Shown one piece after another: positions 26,404 through 35,452 of a DNA stretch of 64,000 nucleotides. The position numbers and the translations under genes were made by a program. Under the pieces are notes generated by a model, which worked only from the letters and a program-made list of their open reading frames with translations, did no database searches and had not been told where the DNA came from. Each line of letters opens with the position of its first letter. Within the stretch, counting starts at the first letter, position 1. The stretch comes from Gracilimonas sp964505215 (lineage in GTDB: Bacteria > Bacteroidota > Rhodothermia > Balneolales > Balneolaceae), in the NCBI GenBank assembly GCA_964505215.1, contig CAZDGU010000003.1:186001-250000 (forward strand). Reading direction: 5' to 3'.

Positions 26404-26613
26404 TTAGCCTACTCGAGAAACTTCTACAGCACTAAGGCCTTTTGGAGTTTCTTCTACTTCAAATTCTACTTCTTCGCCGTCAGCAAGCCCCTCTTCAAAT
26501 CCAAGGTTTTGTATGTTGTTGCGGTGTACAAAAATATCTTTGCCACCATTATCAGGCTCAATAAATCCAAATCCTTTTTGGGCATCAAACCATTTAATTT
26601 TACCGTATTCCAT
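26404..26613 (-). CDS. Cold-shock domain protein (CspA family)
   Basis: The 69-residue protein is a single OB-fold cold-shock domain that binds single-stranded RNA and DNA. RNP1 is visible as KGFGFIEP and RNP2 as DIFVHRNNI. The start MEYGKIKWFDAQ is standard. It is monocistronic, with a terminator after the stop. The upstream 378 bases contain no gene, so a long leader is possible, as in other csp genes, but I cannot define it. Confidence 0.95.
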   Translation of the reverse strand: MEYGKIKWFDAQKGFGFIEPDNGGKDIFVHRNNIQNLGFEEGLADGEEVEFEVEETPKGLSAVEVSRVG

Positions 26614-26991
26614 AATTATGTTGTGTTGTATTGATGCGATTGAGATGTAATCACTCAGTAACGAGATATTTACACGTTTACCAATCGCTTATTTATTGTT
26701 AGTTGTACAAACTATAGAGGGGAAACAAATACTATACTGAATATACTAATACTGATTCTTACCATACATTTGCATCGCCCCTAATATCTTCTTTATTACA
26801 ATTAATACCAAATAAAGGGCATTTAATTTGGTAAATAACTTGTTAGAAGTAATTATGCATTTCTATATCGCAAAAAGATATATTGCTTTCGATAGCGAAA
26901 GAGTGCTGATTAAAACGTTTAAACCAATTCTGTTTAACTGCGTAACATTTCTAATTCTTGTATAATTATAATATAGCATAGCGATGATTTT
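26614..26991. other. Gene-free divergent region with a palindrome
   Basis: This holds the cold-shock leader/promoter on the minus strand and the aspartyl-protease promoter on the plus strand. An inverted pair TACCAAAT / ATTTGGTA lies at 26806-26833. The 15-mer TTAATACCAAATAAA (26802-26816) recurs at 47554-47568. Confidence 0.5.
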
Positions 26992-28317
26992 ATGACCCTA
27001 ATGGCTACCAAGCACTTTATTTTGTTGGTGATGAATACATGCATCTTAAGCATAGCCGGCGCTATATTGCCTTTAACTGAAAAATTAAACGCACAGCAGG
27101 CAGACCCCGACAGCTCCTCATTTTCTATACAAGGGCGGGCACATAAACCCGTCCGAATTCCTTTTGAGCTTATTAATAATCTGATTTTGATTGACGTGAG
27201 CATAAACGGCTCAGCCCCGCTTAAACTGATATTAGATACAGGAGTGGGAAATGTGCTGATAACTTCTATTCCTGTTGGGGAGGAATTGTATTTAGAAAGT
27301 ACCCGAACAGTTACTCTTTCAGGTTTAGGAAAAGGTGAGCCGGTAGAAGCTTTTTACTCTACAGCTAATAAACTAAATATTAATCGGATAGAAGGGGATA
27401 ATGTAGATGTGCTTTTTTTAAAGGAAGACATCTTTCAAATTTCTTTGTATATGGGAACCTATGTGCACGGCATTATTGGGTATGAATTATTTAAAAACTT
27501 TGCGGTAGAAATAAATTACTTCGAAAAGGAGCTGTTATTGTATGATCCGGATATATTTGAACGCAAATTTCGCAAGCTGGCCAAACACCGGAGATGGTTT
27601 AAATTTCCAATATCTGTAGTCGATCGCAAGCCATATTTGAATATAAAATACAAGCATAAACCCGGTGCACCCTACATTCCTGTCCGTTTGCTTATAGACT
27701 CGGGTTCAAGTATTGCATTTTCACTTTACGGAATAACCAATGAAAAAATTCAAACCCCAAAGGTAAATATACAAACCCTTCTTGGAATGGGGCTTAGTGG
27801 CGAGGTGCACGGCAAGCTAGGGCGGGTACAGAAAATGAAAATAGGTAACGCCTTTGAGCTGAAAAAACCCATAGTAGCATTTCCGGACAGCCAGTCGGTG
27901 CAGAGAACATTTAATCTTGGGAATAGAAATGGAAGCTTGGGAGGTGGTGTACTCCGCCGGTTTAAGGTTATTTTTCATTATAGAGACGGCTACATTTTAA
28001 TGCGCAAAAACAAAAACTTTGGTAAAAACTTCTATTATAACATCAGCGGAATTGAGGTTAATACTCCTATTCCCAATATTCCCCTGTATGTAGTTTCGGA
28101 GGTGCGCGAAAACTCATTGGCTGATAAGAAAGGGATCCAAAAAGGAGATATCATTCAATACATAAATGGGAAGCCTACCGGTGGCATGAACCTGAATGAG
28201 GTGCTTACATACATCCAAAAAAGTCGGGGTGTAAAAATAATTCTTGGAATCAGCCGAAACGGAAAATACAAAGAAGTACGCCTTAAACTCAGGAATGAGC
28301 TAACCGTAGATAACTGA
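26992..28317 (+). CDS. Two-lobed aspartyl protease-like protein with C-terminal PDZ domain
   Basis: The 441-residue product has an N-terminal hydrophobic segment (about 7-29) acting as signal or anchor. Two retropepsin-like halves follow: the first has LILDTGVGN (DTG at 82-84), the second LLIDSGSS (DSG at 236-238). Each is followed later by a hydrophobic-Gly segment. The C-terminal 90 residues form a PDZ domain (NSLADKKGIQKGDIIQYING). This is the arrangement of a periplasmic pepsin-like protease with a peptide-binding module. The substrate is unknown. It is followed by the S10 peptidase gene 83 bases downstream. Confidence 0.82.
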   Translation: MTLMATKHFILLVMNTCILSIAGAILPLTEKLNAQQADPDSSSFSIQGRAHKPVRIPFELINNLILIDVSINGSAPLKLILDTGVGNVLITSIPVGEELYLESTRTVTLSGLGKGEPVEAFYSTANKLNINRIEGDNVDVLFLKEDIFQISLYMGTYVHGIIGYELFKNFAVEINYFEKELLLYDPDIFERKFRKLAKHRRWFKFPISVVDRKPYLNIKYKHKPGAPYIPVRLLIDSGSSIAFSLYGITNEKIQTPKVNIQTLLGMGLSGEVHGKLGRVQKMKIGNAFELKKPIVAFPDSQSVQRTFNLGNRNGSLGGGVLRRFKVIFHYRDGYILMRKNKNFGKNFYYNISGIEVNTPIPNIPLYVVSEVRENSLADKKGIQKGDIIQYINGKPTGGMNLNEVLTYIQKSRGVKIILGISRNGKYKEVRLKLRNELTVDN

Positions 28318-28400
28318 ATTTATTTACCGATTTTGACATGTAATTTCCCTTCACAATTGCTAACTATACAGTAGTTCACATTCAGTAAAAAATACACGCT

Positions 28401-29900
28401 ATGAAAATTAAATATACTCTGCTAATTGCCATTGCGGCATTGTTGTTCATCAACCCAAATACGCTTTTTGGACAAGATGAAAACCTTCGAACCTCAAAGG
28501 TTGATTGGTCTGAAACTACCAAGCATCAGGTGACAATTAAAGGAAAGAAAATTCCCTACACTACAACCATCGGCAATCAGCCCGTTTGGAATGATGCGGG
28601 TAAGCCCATTGCTTCCTTGTTTTACACCTACTACGAGCGCACAGATGTTAAAGACAAAACGCGCCGTCCGCTCGTAATTTCGTTTAATGGTGGCCCCGGT
28701 TCAGCTTCCGTGTGGATGCACATTGGTTATACAGGTCCAAAGCAGCTCAATATTGATGACGAAGGGTATCCGGTTCAACCCTACGGTGTGAAGGATAATC
28801 CGCACTCAATTTTAGACGTGGCGGATATCATATTTGTGAATCCTGTAAATGTGGCCTTTTCACGCATTCTGGATGAGGAAGCTGATAGAAAGCAGTTTTT
28901 TGGGGTGAACGCAGACGTTAACTATCTGGCAGACTGGATTAATACGTTTGTATCTCGCCAAAACCGCTGGCCCTCTCCAAAATATCTGATTGGTGAAAGT
29001 TATGGTACTACCCGCGTTTCCGGTTTAGCAGGTCGACTTCAATCCTCGCACTGGATGTATTTAAATGGAGTGATTTTAGTTTCTCCCACCGGTTTAGGAA
29101 TAGACCGAAGCGGCCCGGTTGGGGATGCAACGCCTCTGCCATATTTTGCTGCCACAGCCTGGCATCACAAAGCTCTGGGCAGTGAATTGCAAAACCGAGA
29201 TTTGGATGAAGTATTGCCCGAAGTTGAGGAATTTACCATCAACGAGTACATCCCAGCTTTGGCAAAAGGCGGCTTTATTGAAGAGAGTGAGAAAAACGCT
29301 ATTGCCGAAAAAGTGGCTAAATATTCCGGCATTTCTAAACAAGTTGTGTTAGATCATAACCTGCGTATTTCTACTTCTTTCTTTTGGAAGGAACTGTTGA
29401 GAGACCAAGAACTGATTATTGGCCGATTAGACTCACGATACCGCGGAATTGATAGGAAAAACGGTGGCGATCGGTATGATTATGACCCGGCGCTGAGCTC
29501 CTGGAATCATGCATTTACGCCCGCAATTAACCATTATTTACGCCACGACTTGGGCTATGAAACTGATTTACAGTATTGGACTTTCGGTCCTGTACATCCC
29601 TGGGATCGATCCCGAAACCGTACGGGCGAGCAGCTTCGTTCGGCTATGGCTGCCAATCCTTTTCTGCACGTAATGATTCAATCCGGCTATTATGATGGCG
29701 GTACTAATTATTTTGATGCCAAATATACCATGTGGAATATGGACCCCAGCGGAAAGCTGAAAGATCGTCTTTCCTTCAAAGGCTACAGAAATGGTCACAT
29801 GATGTATTTGAGAAAGGAAGATTTAGAAACATCAAATCAGGATATTCGCGATTTTATCAAAAAATCAATTCCTGAAGAAGGTATGCCGGCCAGGTATTAA
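28401..29900 (+). CDS. S10-family serine carboxypeptidase, secreted
   Basis: The 499-residue protein has a signal peptide ending near LFGQD and the alpha/beta-hydrolase core of S10 carboxypeptidases. Visible are SFNGGPGSAS (oxyanion region, 94-103), the nucleophile in IGESYGTTR (Ser200), an Asp in SGYYDGGTNY and the catalytic His in RNGHMMYLR. It should trim C-terminal residues from peptides in the periplasm or outside. It follows an aspartyl protease gene, and the two may form a peptide-degrading pair, but this is inferred from position only. Confidence 0.92.
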   Translation: MKIKYTLLIAIAALLFINPNTLFGQDENLRTSKVDWSETTKHQVTIKGKKIPYTTTIGNQPVWNDAGKPIASLFYTYYERTDVKDKTRRPLVISFNGGPGSASVWMHIGYTGPKQLNIDDEGYPVQPYGVKDNPHSILDVADIIFVNPVNVAFSRILDEEADRKQFFGVNADVNYLADWINTFVSRQNRWPSPKYLIGESYGTTRVSGLAGRLQSSHWMYLNGVILVSPTGLGIDRSGPVGDATPLPYFAATAWHHKALGSELQNRDLDEVLPEVEEFTINEYIPALAKGGFIEESEKNAIAEKVAKYSGISKQVVLDHNLRISTSFFWKELLRDQELIIGRLDSRYRGIDRKNGGDRYDYDPALSSWNHAFTPAINHYLRHDLGYETDLQYWTFGPVHPWDRSRNRTGEQLRSAMAANPFLHVMIQSGYYDGGTNYFDAKYTMWNMDPSGKLKDRLSFKGYRNGHMMYLRKEDLETSNQDIRDFIKKSIPEEGMPARY

Positions 29901-30271
29901 GCATACCATTATTTCGTAAAAACTCAGCGGAGCTTGCTAAGAGCGTCCTATAACCTCAGCGGAACTCCGCACATTCCTCAGCGAAACTCAACGAGAAATT
30001 GAAGATGGTTTTACTGCTGAAGATGTTTTCAGAGGTGATGCTTTGAATCAGAGAAGAGTTTATGATTTTAGTAATAGGGTAGTCTTTTTTCCGGCAGCCT
30101 ATGCTTTTGCACCGGTCTTGGGTTCACGCAGAGGCACGCGGAGTTTGGCGCAGTGTCTCGCAGAGTATGTGTGTTCCCTTCCGCGCAGCTCAGCGTGAAA
30201 TTGAAGATGGTTTTACTGCTGAATATGTTTTCAAAGAAGATGTTTAAAAACACAGAGAAAGCTACTGTAAT
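29901..30271. repeat. Gene-free stretch with two copies of a 37-base repeat
   Basis: Bases 29995-30031 and 30197-30233 match at 36 of 37 positions. Each copy is preceded by CTCARCG-like sequence of the type seen in degenerate GxxExxY-associated intergenic repeats. Translated, each copy reads EIEDGFTAE followed by D or Y and VF, but no intact ORF is present. I read this as remnants of a dispersed repeat. Confidence 0.6.
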
Positions 30272-30306
30272 AAAAAAGCCCGATTCAGTTAGAACCGGGC
30301 TTTAAA
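30272..30306 (-). terminator. Rho-independent terminator after the TolB-like gene
   Basis: On the minus strand AAAGCCCGGTTC and GAATCGGGCTTT form a strong stem with a short loop, followed by T-rich sequence. It lies 30 bases beyond the TolB-like stop. Confidence 0.85.
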
Positions 30307-30336
30307 AATGTTAATCGGAAATGCAGGGCTTCATTT

Positions 30337-31419
30337 CTATTCTTCTACCCAATCGGCAACAAATACATTGGTGTCTCTATTACCGCCATTGTGGCGATTT
30401 GAAGAGAATACGATTTTCTTACCATCAGGAGAGAACATTGGGAAAGAGTCAAAAGTGTCATCAAAAGTGATTTGCTTCAGTCCGGTTCCGTCAATATTTA
30501 TCATGAAAATATTAAATGGAAACCCTCTTTTAGACTTATGATTGGAAGAGAACACAATCTTTTCGCCGGAAGGGTGGAAGTAAGGTGCCCAATTAGCATT
30601 GCCTAAATCGGTAATTTGCTTCAGTCCGGTTCCGTCCACATTCACAATGAAAAGCTCCATATTTGTGGGCTCAACCAATCCTTGCTTTAATAAAGACTTG
30701 TACTTAGCAATTTCCTCTTCCGTTTCGTGACGTGAAGCACGGAAAATAAGCTTAGTGCCATCGGGAGAGAAAAACGCCCCACCATCGTAGCCTAATTCAT
30801 CCGTAATTTGAATTACGTTAGAACCATCTGTATCCATGATATAAAGCTCTAAATCACCGGAGCGGTCAGAGGTAAACACGATTTTATCACCTTGAGGAGA
30901 AACGGTAGGTTCCGCATCGTAGCTTGGACTATCCGTTAGTTTGGCAATAATGTTACCGTCCATGTCTGCCTTATAAATGTCGTAAGAATCATAAATTGGC
31001 CATACGTAAGCATCAGTACGTTCAGGCGGTGTTGGGCAGGAAAGGCCTTGAGCATGCGTTGAAGCATACACGAAAGTAGAGTCACCGGGAAGGAAGAAAG
31101 CGCAAGTGGTACGCCCTTTTCCGGTACTTACCATTGGAGGTTCAAATCCGGGTTTTTTGTCCGAAATATCCATTGTGAATATTTGGTCGCAATCAACGCC
31201 CCAGTCAGGATTATTAGATTGAAAAATGAGCTTATTGCTGTCATAGCTCCAGTAAGCTTCGGCATTATCGCCGCCAAATGTAAGCTGACGAACATTTTGA
31301 AGATGAACTTCTTGCTCGTATTTAAGAGAGTCTGCTTCAGGATTATATGCTTGTTTTTGAGGGCTGGAAGTACAGGAAACTGCAACAACAGCCATCAGGA
31401 TAATAGAGAGATATTTCAT
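30337..31419 (-). CDS. TolB-like beta-propeller (PD40) lipoprotein
   Basis: I prefer the ATG at 31419 over an ATG 11 codons earlier, because it gives a clean lipoprotein signal MKYLSIILMAVVAVSC. The roughly 360-residue product then shows repeated PD40/WD40-like strands: AEPTVSPQGDKIVFTSDRSG, GAFFSPDGTKLIFRA, APYFHPSGEKIVFSS and FPMFSPDGKKIVFSS. These form a TolB-type propeller. Such lipoproteins are usually binding scaffolds in the periplasm or at the outer membrane. No catalytic domain is seen. It is monocistronic with a terminator. Confidence 0.88.
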   Translation of the reverse strand: MKYLSIILMAVVAVSCTSSPQKQAYNPEADSLKYEQEVHLQNVRQLTFGGDNAEAYWSYDSNKLIFQSNNPDWGVDCDQIFTMDISDKKPGFEPPMVSTGKGRTTCAFFLPGDSTFVYASTHAQGLSCPTPPERTDAYVWPIYDSYDIYKADMDGNIIAKLTDSPSYDAEPTVSPQGDKIVFTSDRSGDLELYIMDTDGSNVIQITDELGYDGGAFFSPDGTKLIFRASRHETEEEIAKYKSLLKQGLVEPTNMELFIVNVDGTGLKQITDLGNANWAPYFHPSGEKIVFSSNHKSKRGFPFNIFMINIDGTGLKQITFDDTFDSFPMFSPDGKKIVFSSNRHNGGNRDTNVFVADWVEE

Positions 31420-31734
31420 GAATAGGTTTTTGAATTTTTTTGTAGCAGGCATAAGGTAAGGAAAATATTATACTGCCTCATACAATAAATTTTTTAAACT
31501 TTTAGGTTGATGTATTACTTGCGTTATAAAGCTGTGGTATTTGCTAATTAGATGGATGCCGGTAAATTTGGTTACAAATCAGTGTGAGTTTTTTGGATTC
31601 AGGTAGGAAAACTAAAATTTTATTTCCTCAGGCTCACTATTCCATTGCATACTCTGAGGTACATTAAATATTGGAACAATAGCCATTTTATGGTCTTTCA
31701 AACACTATAAACGCCAACTCAAAAAGATGATGCC

Positions 31735-32172
31735 ATGTTTACGTTCAAGAAATTTTTTGTACCCGCAATAACAACCGTTGCCCTTTTATTCGCTGCCTGC
31801 TCAGGCAAAACCAAACAAGAAGCCAACGAGCTCGGTAATCAAACTCAGGAAACGATAGAATCCATCAAAAATGATGTCAATCAATCTAAAGATGAGTTTG
31901 TGGCTGAGGCCGAACAAACGCTCGATAAAATGAATGAAAGCATTTCGAGAGCCGAGGAAAAGCTTCAGGATAAATCTGAACAAGCCAGAGCTAAAGCCGA
32001 AAAACAAATTGAAAATCTGAAGGAAGAACGCGATGACTTTAAAAAGGAGTTGGCAGAACTTAAAAACTCAGGAAAAGATAAATGGAATGAAGTTAAAGCC
32101 GATGTAGAGGACAGTTTTGAAGATCTGAAAGATGAGTATAATCAGCTGCTTGCCAATCTAAAAGTGGACTGA
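31735..32172 (+). CDS. Small coiled-coil lipoprotein
   Basis: The 145-residue protein has a lipoprotein signal ending in LLFAACSGK (Cys at about 23). The remainder, about 120 residues, is highly charged and heptad-rich, predicted as a long coiled coil (QTLDKMNESISRAEEKLQDK and onward). It resembles apolipoprotein-like/LEA-like helical proteins without a defined function. It is tail to tail with the SGNH gene, with a single base between the stops. Confidence 0.75.
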   Translation: MFTFKKFFVPAITTVALLFAACSGKTKQEANELGNQTQETIESIKNDVNQSKDEFVAEAEQTLDKMNESISRAEEKLQDKSEQARAKAEKQIENLKEERDDFKKELAELKNSGKDKWNEVKADVEDSFEDLKDEYNQLLANLKVD

Positions 32173-32173
32173 T

Positions 32174-33673
32174 TTATTCGGTATGCCGTGGAGAAACCAA
32201 ATGCATGGCTTGGCCTAATATGTTTTTTCCAAAGCTGAGAAATTTCTCTTGGTTTCCCATTGCAAGAAACCGTAAAACTAAGCGCAGCTCGCCCAGTAAA
32301 GCGGGCGGGTTGCTAACTAAGGTGTCTTCGCGCACCACTTCATCCCAATTTATGGAACGCTGAAATTTTACTCCCGCTTTAGCCATGGTTTTTAAATAAA
32401 CGTTGGCCATCAGTCCGTAGCCGATGGTAGTGGGGTGAAGGCCATCAAGGCTGAAAATACCGCCTTTGTATAATTTCCCTTCCTCGTTGAGTCGAAAATA
32501 GTCGGTTGTGAGCTTTACGTCGCCGTCATCATCAACTAAATGTGCGGTGGATTTCTGTTTTTTCAAAGCTTCAGCTAAACCTTTTGGATAATCCCGAACC
32601 AGCTCACCGCCTAAGCGCCGATGCGCCATTCCGGCCACATTTTTTGCCATAGGAACTACTGAAAAACCGTACTCTTTAGCTACCTTGCGGATGATTTTGT
32701 TATACTCATCCATGGTTAAGTCGAGCTGAATGGCTTCGTCTTTGGTTAGATGCGGGTGCTTGCCCGGATCAAAATCTTCATCCCAAATCCAGAAACGTGT
32801 GTAATAGTCGAAATAACCCAGACGCTTGCTGGATTTTTCGGAATTCACCCCCCTGCAAACCGGCGGAATGGTGACATAGGGAAGTGTGGGAACAAAAACG
32901 CGCTTAGCCCCAAGCTTTGCAATGCGCTCAGCCATTTTTCGATAATCAATTTCAAAATGTTCGGGCCGGTAAACCGTGTATTTACGTCTTCCGGGAAATA
33001 CTTCCAGGTTATCGCGTTCACTCCAAATCACCTTTAAATCGGTGATGGCTGCAATCATGTTGTTGTGCCCTAAACAGACAATCAGGTTTTCGATACCGCC
33101 ATCTTCGGCTAATATTTGTGCATTATCAAACTGGGAATTGGTTTGGCGTTCTTCCGTTAGAGGCGGATTTAAAACCAGCCGGGCCGTTGTGAATTTTGCA
33201 TGTTCGGGCAGCATATCAAAAACAGAAAACTGTTCGGGTTGATTTTCTATATGCTCACGGCTGTTTTTCTCATTCACAATCCAGGTATCACTTACATTAA
33301 ATCCCCACACCGACTGATTGTGATACGGAGCCTCGCGTTGTACCGCCAAATCAATAAAGCCACCTTCCCAATATTTTTTAATCCTTTTTAAGGTTTGGAC
33401 CATGTACGCAGCTGCGGGAAGGTAGGAGCTCCAGGGAAGTTCATCTCCAAATTCATCAGAAAGACCGCGCACTAATACTTCCAGGTTAAGCGGAATTCCG
33501 GCCTGAGCGGTAAAAGAAGGCTGATCAAAAGCAGGTTCCGGCTCAAAACACCGCTGCAGAAATGATGGAAAATTGATATCTGTGCGATAGATACCTCCAT
33601 TGTGAAAACCTTGAGAAAGGCTGTCGCCGATGACTACTAATTTATGTTTTGCTTGTTTTCTACTTTTGAACAT
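32174..33673 (-). CDS. SGNH/GDSL-type hydrolase, 499 residues
   Basis: The protein starts with KLVVIGDSLSQGF, the SGNH block I with Ser18, and near the C-terminus has DGLHPTTIGYG (Asp410, His413), the block V catalytic pair. A segment LIVCLGHNN occupies the block III position, where GxND is usual. There is no signal peptide, so it is probably cytoplasmic. It is much longer than the usual 200-residue members because of a roughly 250-residue insert between blocks III and V. The substrate (ester, acyl or sugar acetyl) is unknown. Confidence 0.75.
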   Translation of the reverse strand: MFKSRKQAKHKLVVIGDSLSQGFHNGGIYRTDINFPSFLQRCFEPEPAFDQPSFTAQAGIPLNLEVLVRGLSDEFGDELPWSSYLPAAAYMVQTLKRIKKYWEGGFIDLAVQREAPYHNQSVWGFNVSDTWIVNEKNSREHIENQPEQFSVFDMLPEHAKFTTARLVLNPPLTEERQTNSQFDNAQILAEDGGIENLIVCLGHNNMIAAITDLKVIWSERDNLEVFPGRRKYTVYRPEHFEIDYRKMAERIAKLGAKRVFVPTLPYVTIPPVCRGVNSEKSSKRLGYFDYYTRFWIWDEDFDPGKHPHLTKDEAIQLDLTMDEYNKIIRKVAKEYGFSVVPMAKNVAGMAHRRLGGELVRDYPKGLAEALKKQKSTAHLVDDDGDVKLTTDYFRLNEEGKLYKGGIFSLDGLHPTTIGYGLMANVYLKTMAKAGVKFQRSINWDEVVREDTLVSNPPALLGELRLVLRFLAMGNQEKFLSFGKNILGQAMHLVSPRHTE

Positions 33674-33861
33674 ATATGATTACTCAATAATCTTTAGCAC
33701 CCAAAAAGATAAGTAAGAAGCAGGGGATTCAAAATACAGACTTGTGTGAAATTGCCGACTCCGATATTCGGCACCACTTCAGAATTGTATATAATTATTG
33801 AACGTATTGTATGAAAACTCCCTATTTTAAACACGAATTAAGAAGTGAAAAATAAGCAGAT

Positions 33862-34230
33862 ATGTCAGAAAAAAACCGACTGGAATTATTTAGAGAACAG
33901 CGCAGTGAGCAGAATCAAAAAGTATTGGATTTAGACCATCTGGGCATCAAGCGCTTTTTTAATATGGACACCAACACCTATCGCGATGGTGCTTTGCCAA
34001 CTCAAACCAAAGAGCTGCTGGGCCTGGTTGCTTCTACCGTATTGCGCTGTAACGATTGTATTGATTATCATCTTGAGCAGTGTGCCAAAACCGGATCAAC
34101 CAAAGAAGAAATTACAGATGCCATGAATGTTGCGCTAATTGTAGGTGGCAGCATTGTGATTCCTCATTTACGCCATGCAGCAGATACCATGGAATTTTTG
34201 GAAGAAGAAGGATTGCTCAAAAGCAGTTAA
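33862..34230 (+). CDS. AhpD-like / carboxymuconolactone decarboxylase family protein
   Basis: The 122-residue protein has the AhpD core motif with a CxxC pair and following His (VLRCNDCIDYHLEQC), near residues 55-70. It shows an all-helical fold. The CxxC supports an alkylhydroperoxidase-like redox function rather than lactone decarboxylation. It is convergent with the SDR gene and their ends overlap by four bases (34227-34230). Confidence 0.88.
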   Translation: MSEKNRLELFREQRSEQNQKVLDLDHLGIKRFFNMDTNTYRDGALPTQTKELLGLVASTVLRCNDCIDYHLEQCAKTGSTKEEITDAMNVALIVGGSIVIPHLRHAADTMEFLEEEGLLKSS

Positions 34231-35033
34231 TCGTATTCCAACGGATTATCATGGAGAAACTCAACTCCAAGCTTATCCACTAATTTTTTGGAGGAAACTA
34301 TTTTCCGTTCCTCTCCGCCTTTTCTAAAGGTTGGCTTGTCCAATTCTAATTGCTCGGCAATGGTTGTATAAGTTTCGGCACGGCTGGGATGAGAACCGGA
34401 GCACACGTTAAAAACTTCACCCCGAATATCTTCGCTGATAATCTTTTCCGTTATTTGAATGAGATCGTCTCGGTGTACCAGATTAACGGGTGCATCGCCA
34501 AAAGCAATGTCTTTTCGTCCGGCCATAAACTTTGCAGGGTGGCGATCTTCTCCATACAAACCGCAAATCCGTAGAATTACGGCTTCCGGACAGTGGGCGA
34601 GCAGGGCGCCTTCTGCGGCTAAAATTTCGTTCGTGCTGCGTTGTTTAGGTTCAGCATCCGATTCCTGAACGGTTTGTGTGGCATTTCCATAGGCCGCCGT
34701 AGTGCTGTACATAATAACTTGTGCGTTTTGCTGGGTAAGTTCTTTGGCAAGTTGTTCCATAATAACCGGATATTTTTTACGGATTTCTTTCTTTCCCGGG
34801 GTGATGGAAATCAATACATAATTTGCCTTTGGCAGGCGTATGCGAGCCTGAGTTGCAGCCGGAAGCTCCAGCTTAACAGGCTTAATACCCAGCTCATTTA
34901 AAAGTGAAAAATTAGCGGATGAGCGAGTAGTGCCGTACACCGTAAAGCCGGATTCTGTTAGTTTGTGGCCTAATTTTTTACCAACCCAGCCGCAGCCGAT
35001 GATGAGTATAGAATTGTTAGAATCGGAATTCAT
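34227..35033 (-). CDS. NAD-dependent epimerase/SDR family protein (YeeZ-like)
   Basis: The 268-residue product begins with a Rossmann nucleotide-binding motif, LIIGCGWVGKKLG (GxGxxG). It continues with the atypical extended-SDR layout seen in YeeZ-like proteins: STTAAYGN in place of a canonical active-site stretch, ILRICGLYGEDRHP and VHRDDLIQITEKII. It probably acts on a nucleotide sugar or related substrate, but this is not determined. It overlaps the AhpD-like gene tail to tail by four bases. Confidence 0.85.
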   Translation of the reverse strand: MNSDSNNSILIIGCGWVGKKLGHKLTESGFTVYGTTRSSANFSLLNELGIKPVKLELPAATQARIRLPKANYVLISITPGKKEIRKKYPVIMEQLAKELTQQNAQVIMYSTTAAYGNATQTVQESDAEPKQRSTNEILAAEGALLAHCPEAVILRICGLYGEDRHPAKFMAGRKDIAFGDAPVNLVHRDDLIQITEKIISEDIRGEVFNVCSGSHPSRAETYTTIAEQLELDKPTFRKGGEERKIVSSKKLVDKLGVEFLHDNPLEYD

Positions 35034-35452
35034 AGATGATTTTCATTATTAAATGAGTATTATGGTTCGGTTACATGCCAATCTAAAAGTAGCGTATAAA
35101 GTATAACAGGCACATACTTTTCAAATATTGGAAAGCCTGTTTCCTGAAGCTATAGAACGGGTCGCTAAGATTTTACAAGTCGGAATAAAATCAAACAATA
35201 CACTCGATAAAATAGATTCGCACGCAGGTATTAAACCAAAGACCATATAAAGTATATTTCCGGAAATTCCTAACGGATAAATGAGTAATTGTTGGGTTGA
35301 TCTGTGAGTATCTGTTCAATTTTATCATATTGCTCCAAAAAAAGCATGAGAATTATAGATATAGAAAAATCGCAGGGTATTAAATTTTGCTTTACGGTTT
35401 CCAAAACCGATATTCGGGCGTCTCTTTAACTAATCCTTATTAAATAACTGCT
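35034..35452. other. Gene-free divergent stretch
   Basis: These 419 bases separate the SDR gene (minus) from the transporter (plus). A 47-codon frame ending at about 35250 has no ATG and I do not call it. No repeat or RNA gene is visible. Promoters for both flanking genes should lie here. Confidence 0.4.

Noticed and set aside
35130..35252. Frame of about 47 codons without ATG in the 35 kb gap
   Set aside because: It looks mildly amphipathic but has no ATG and no ribosome site.
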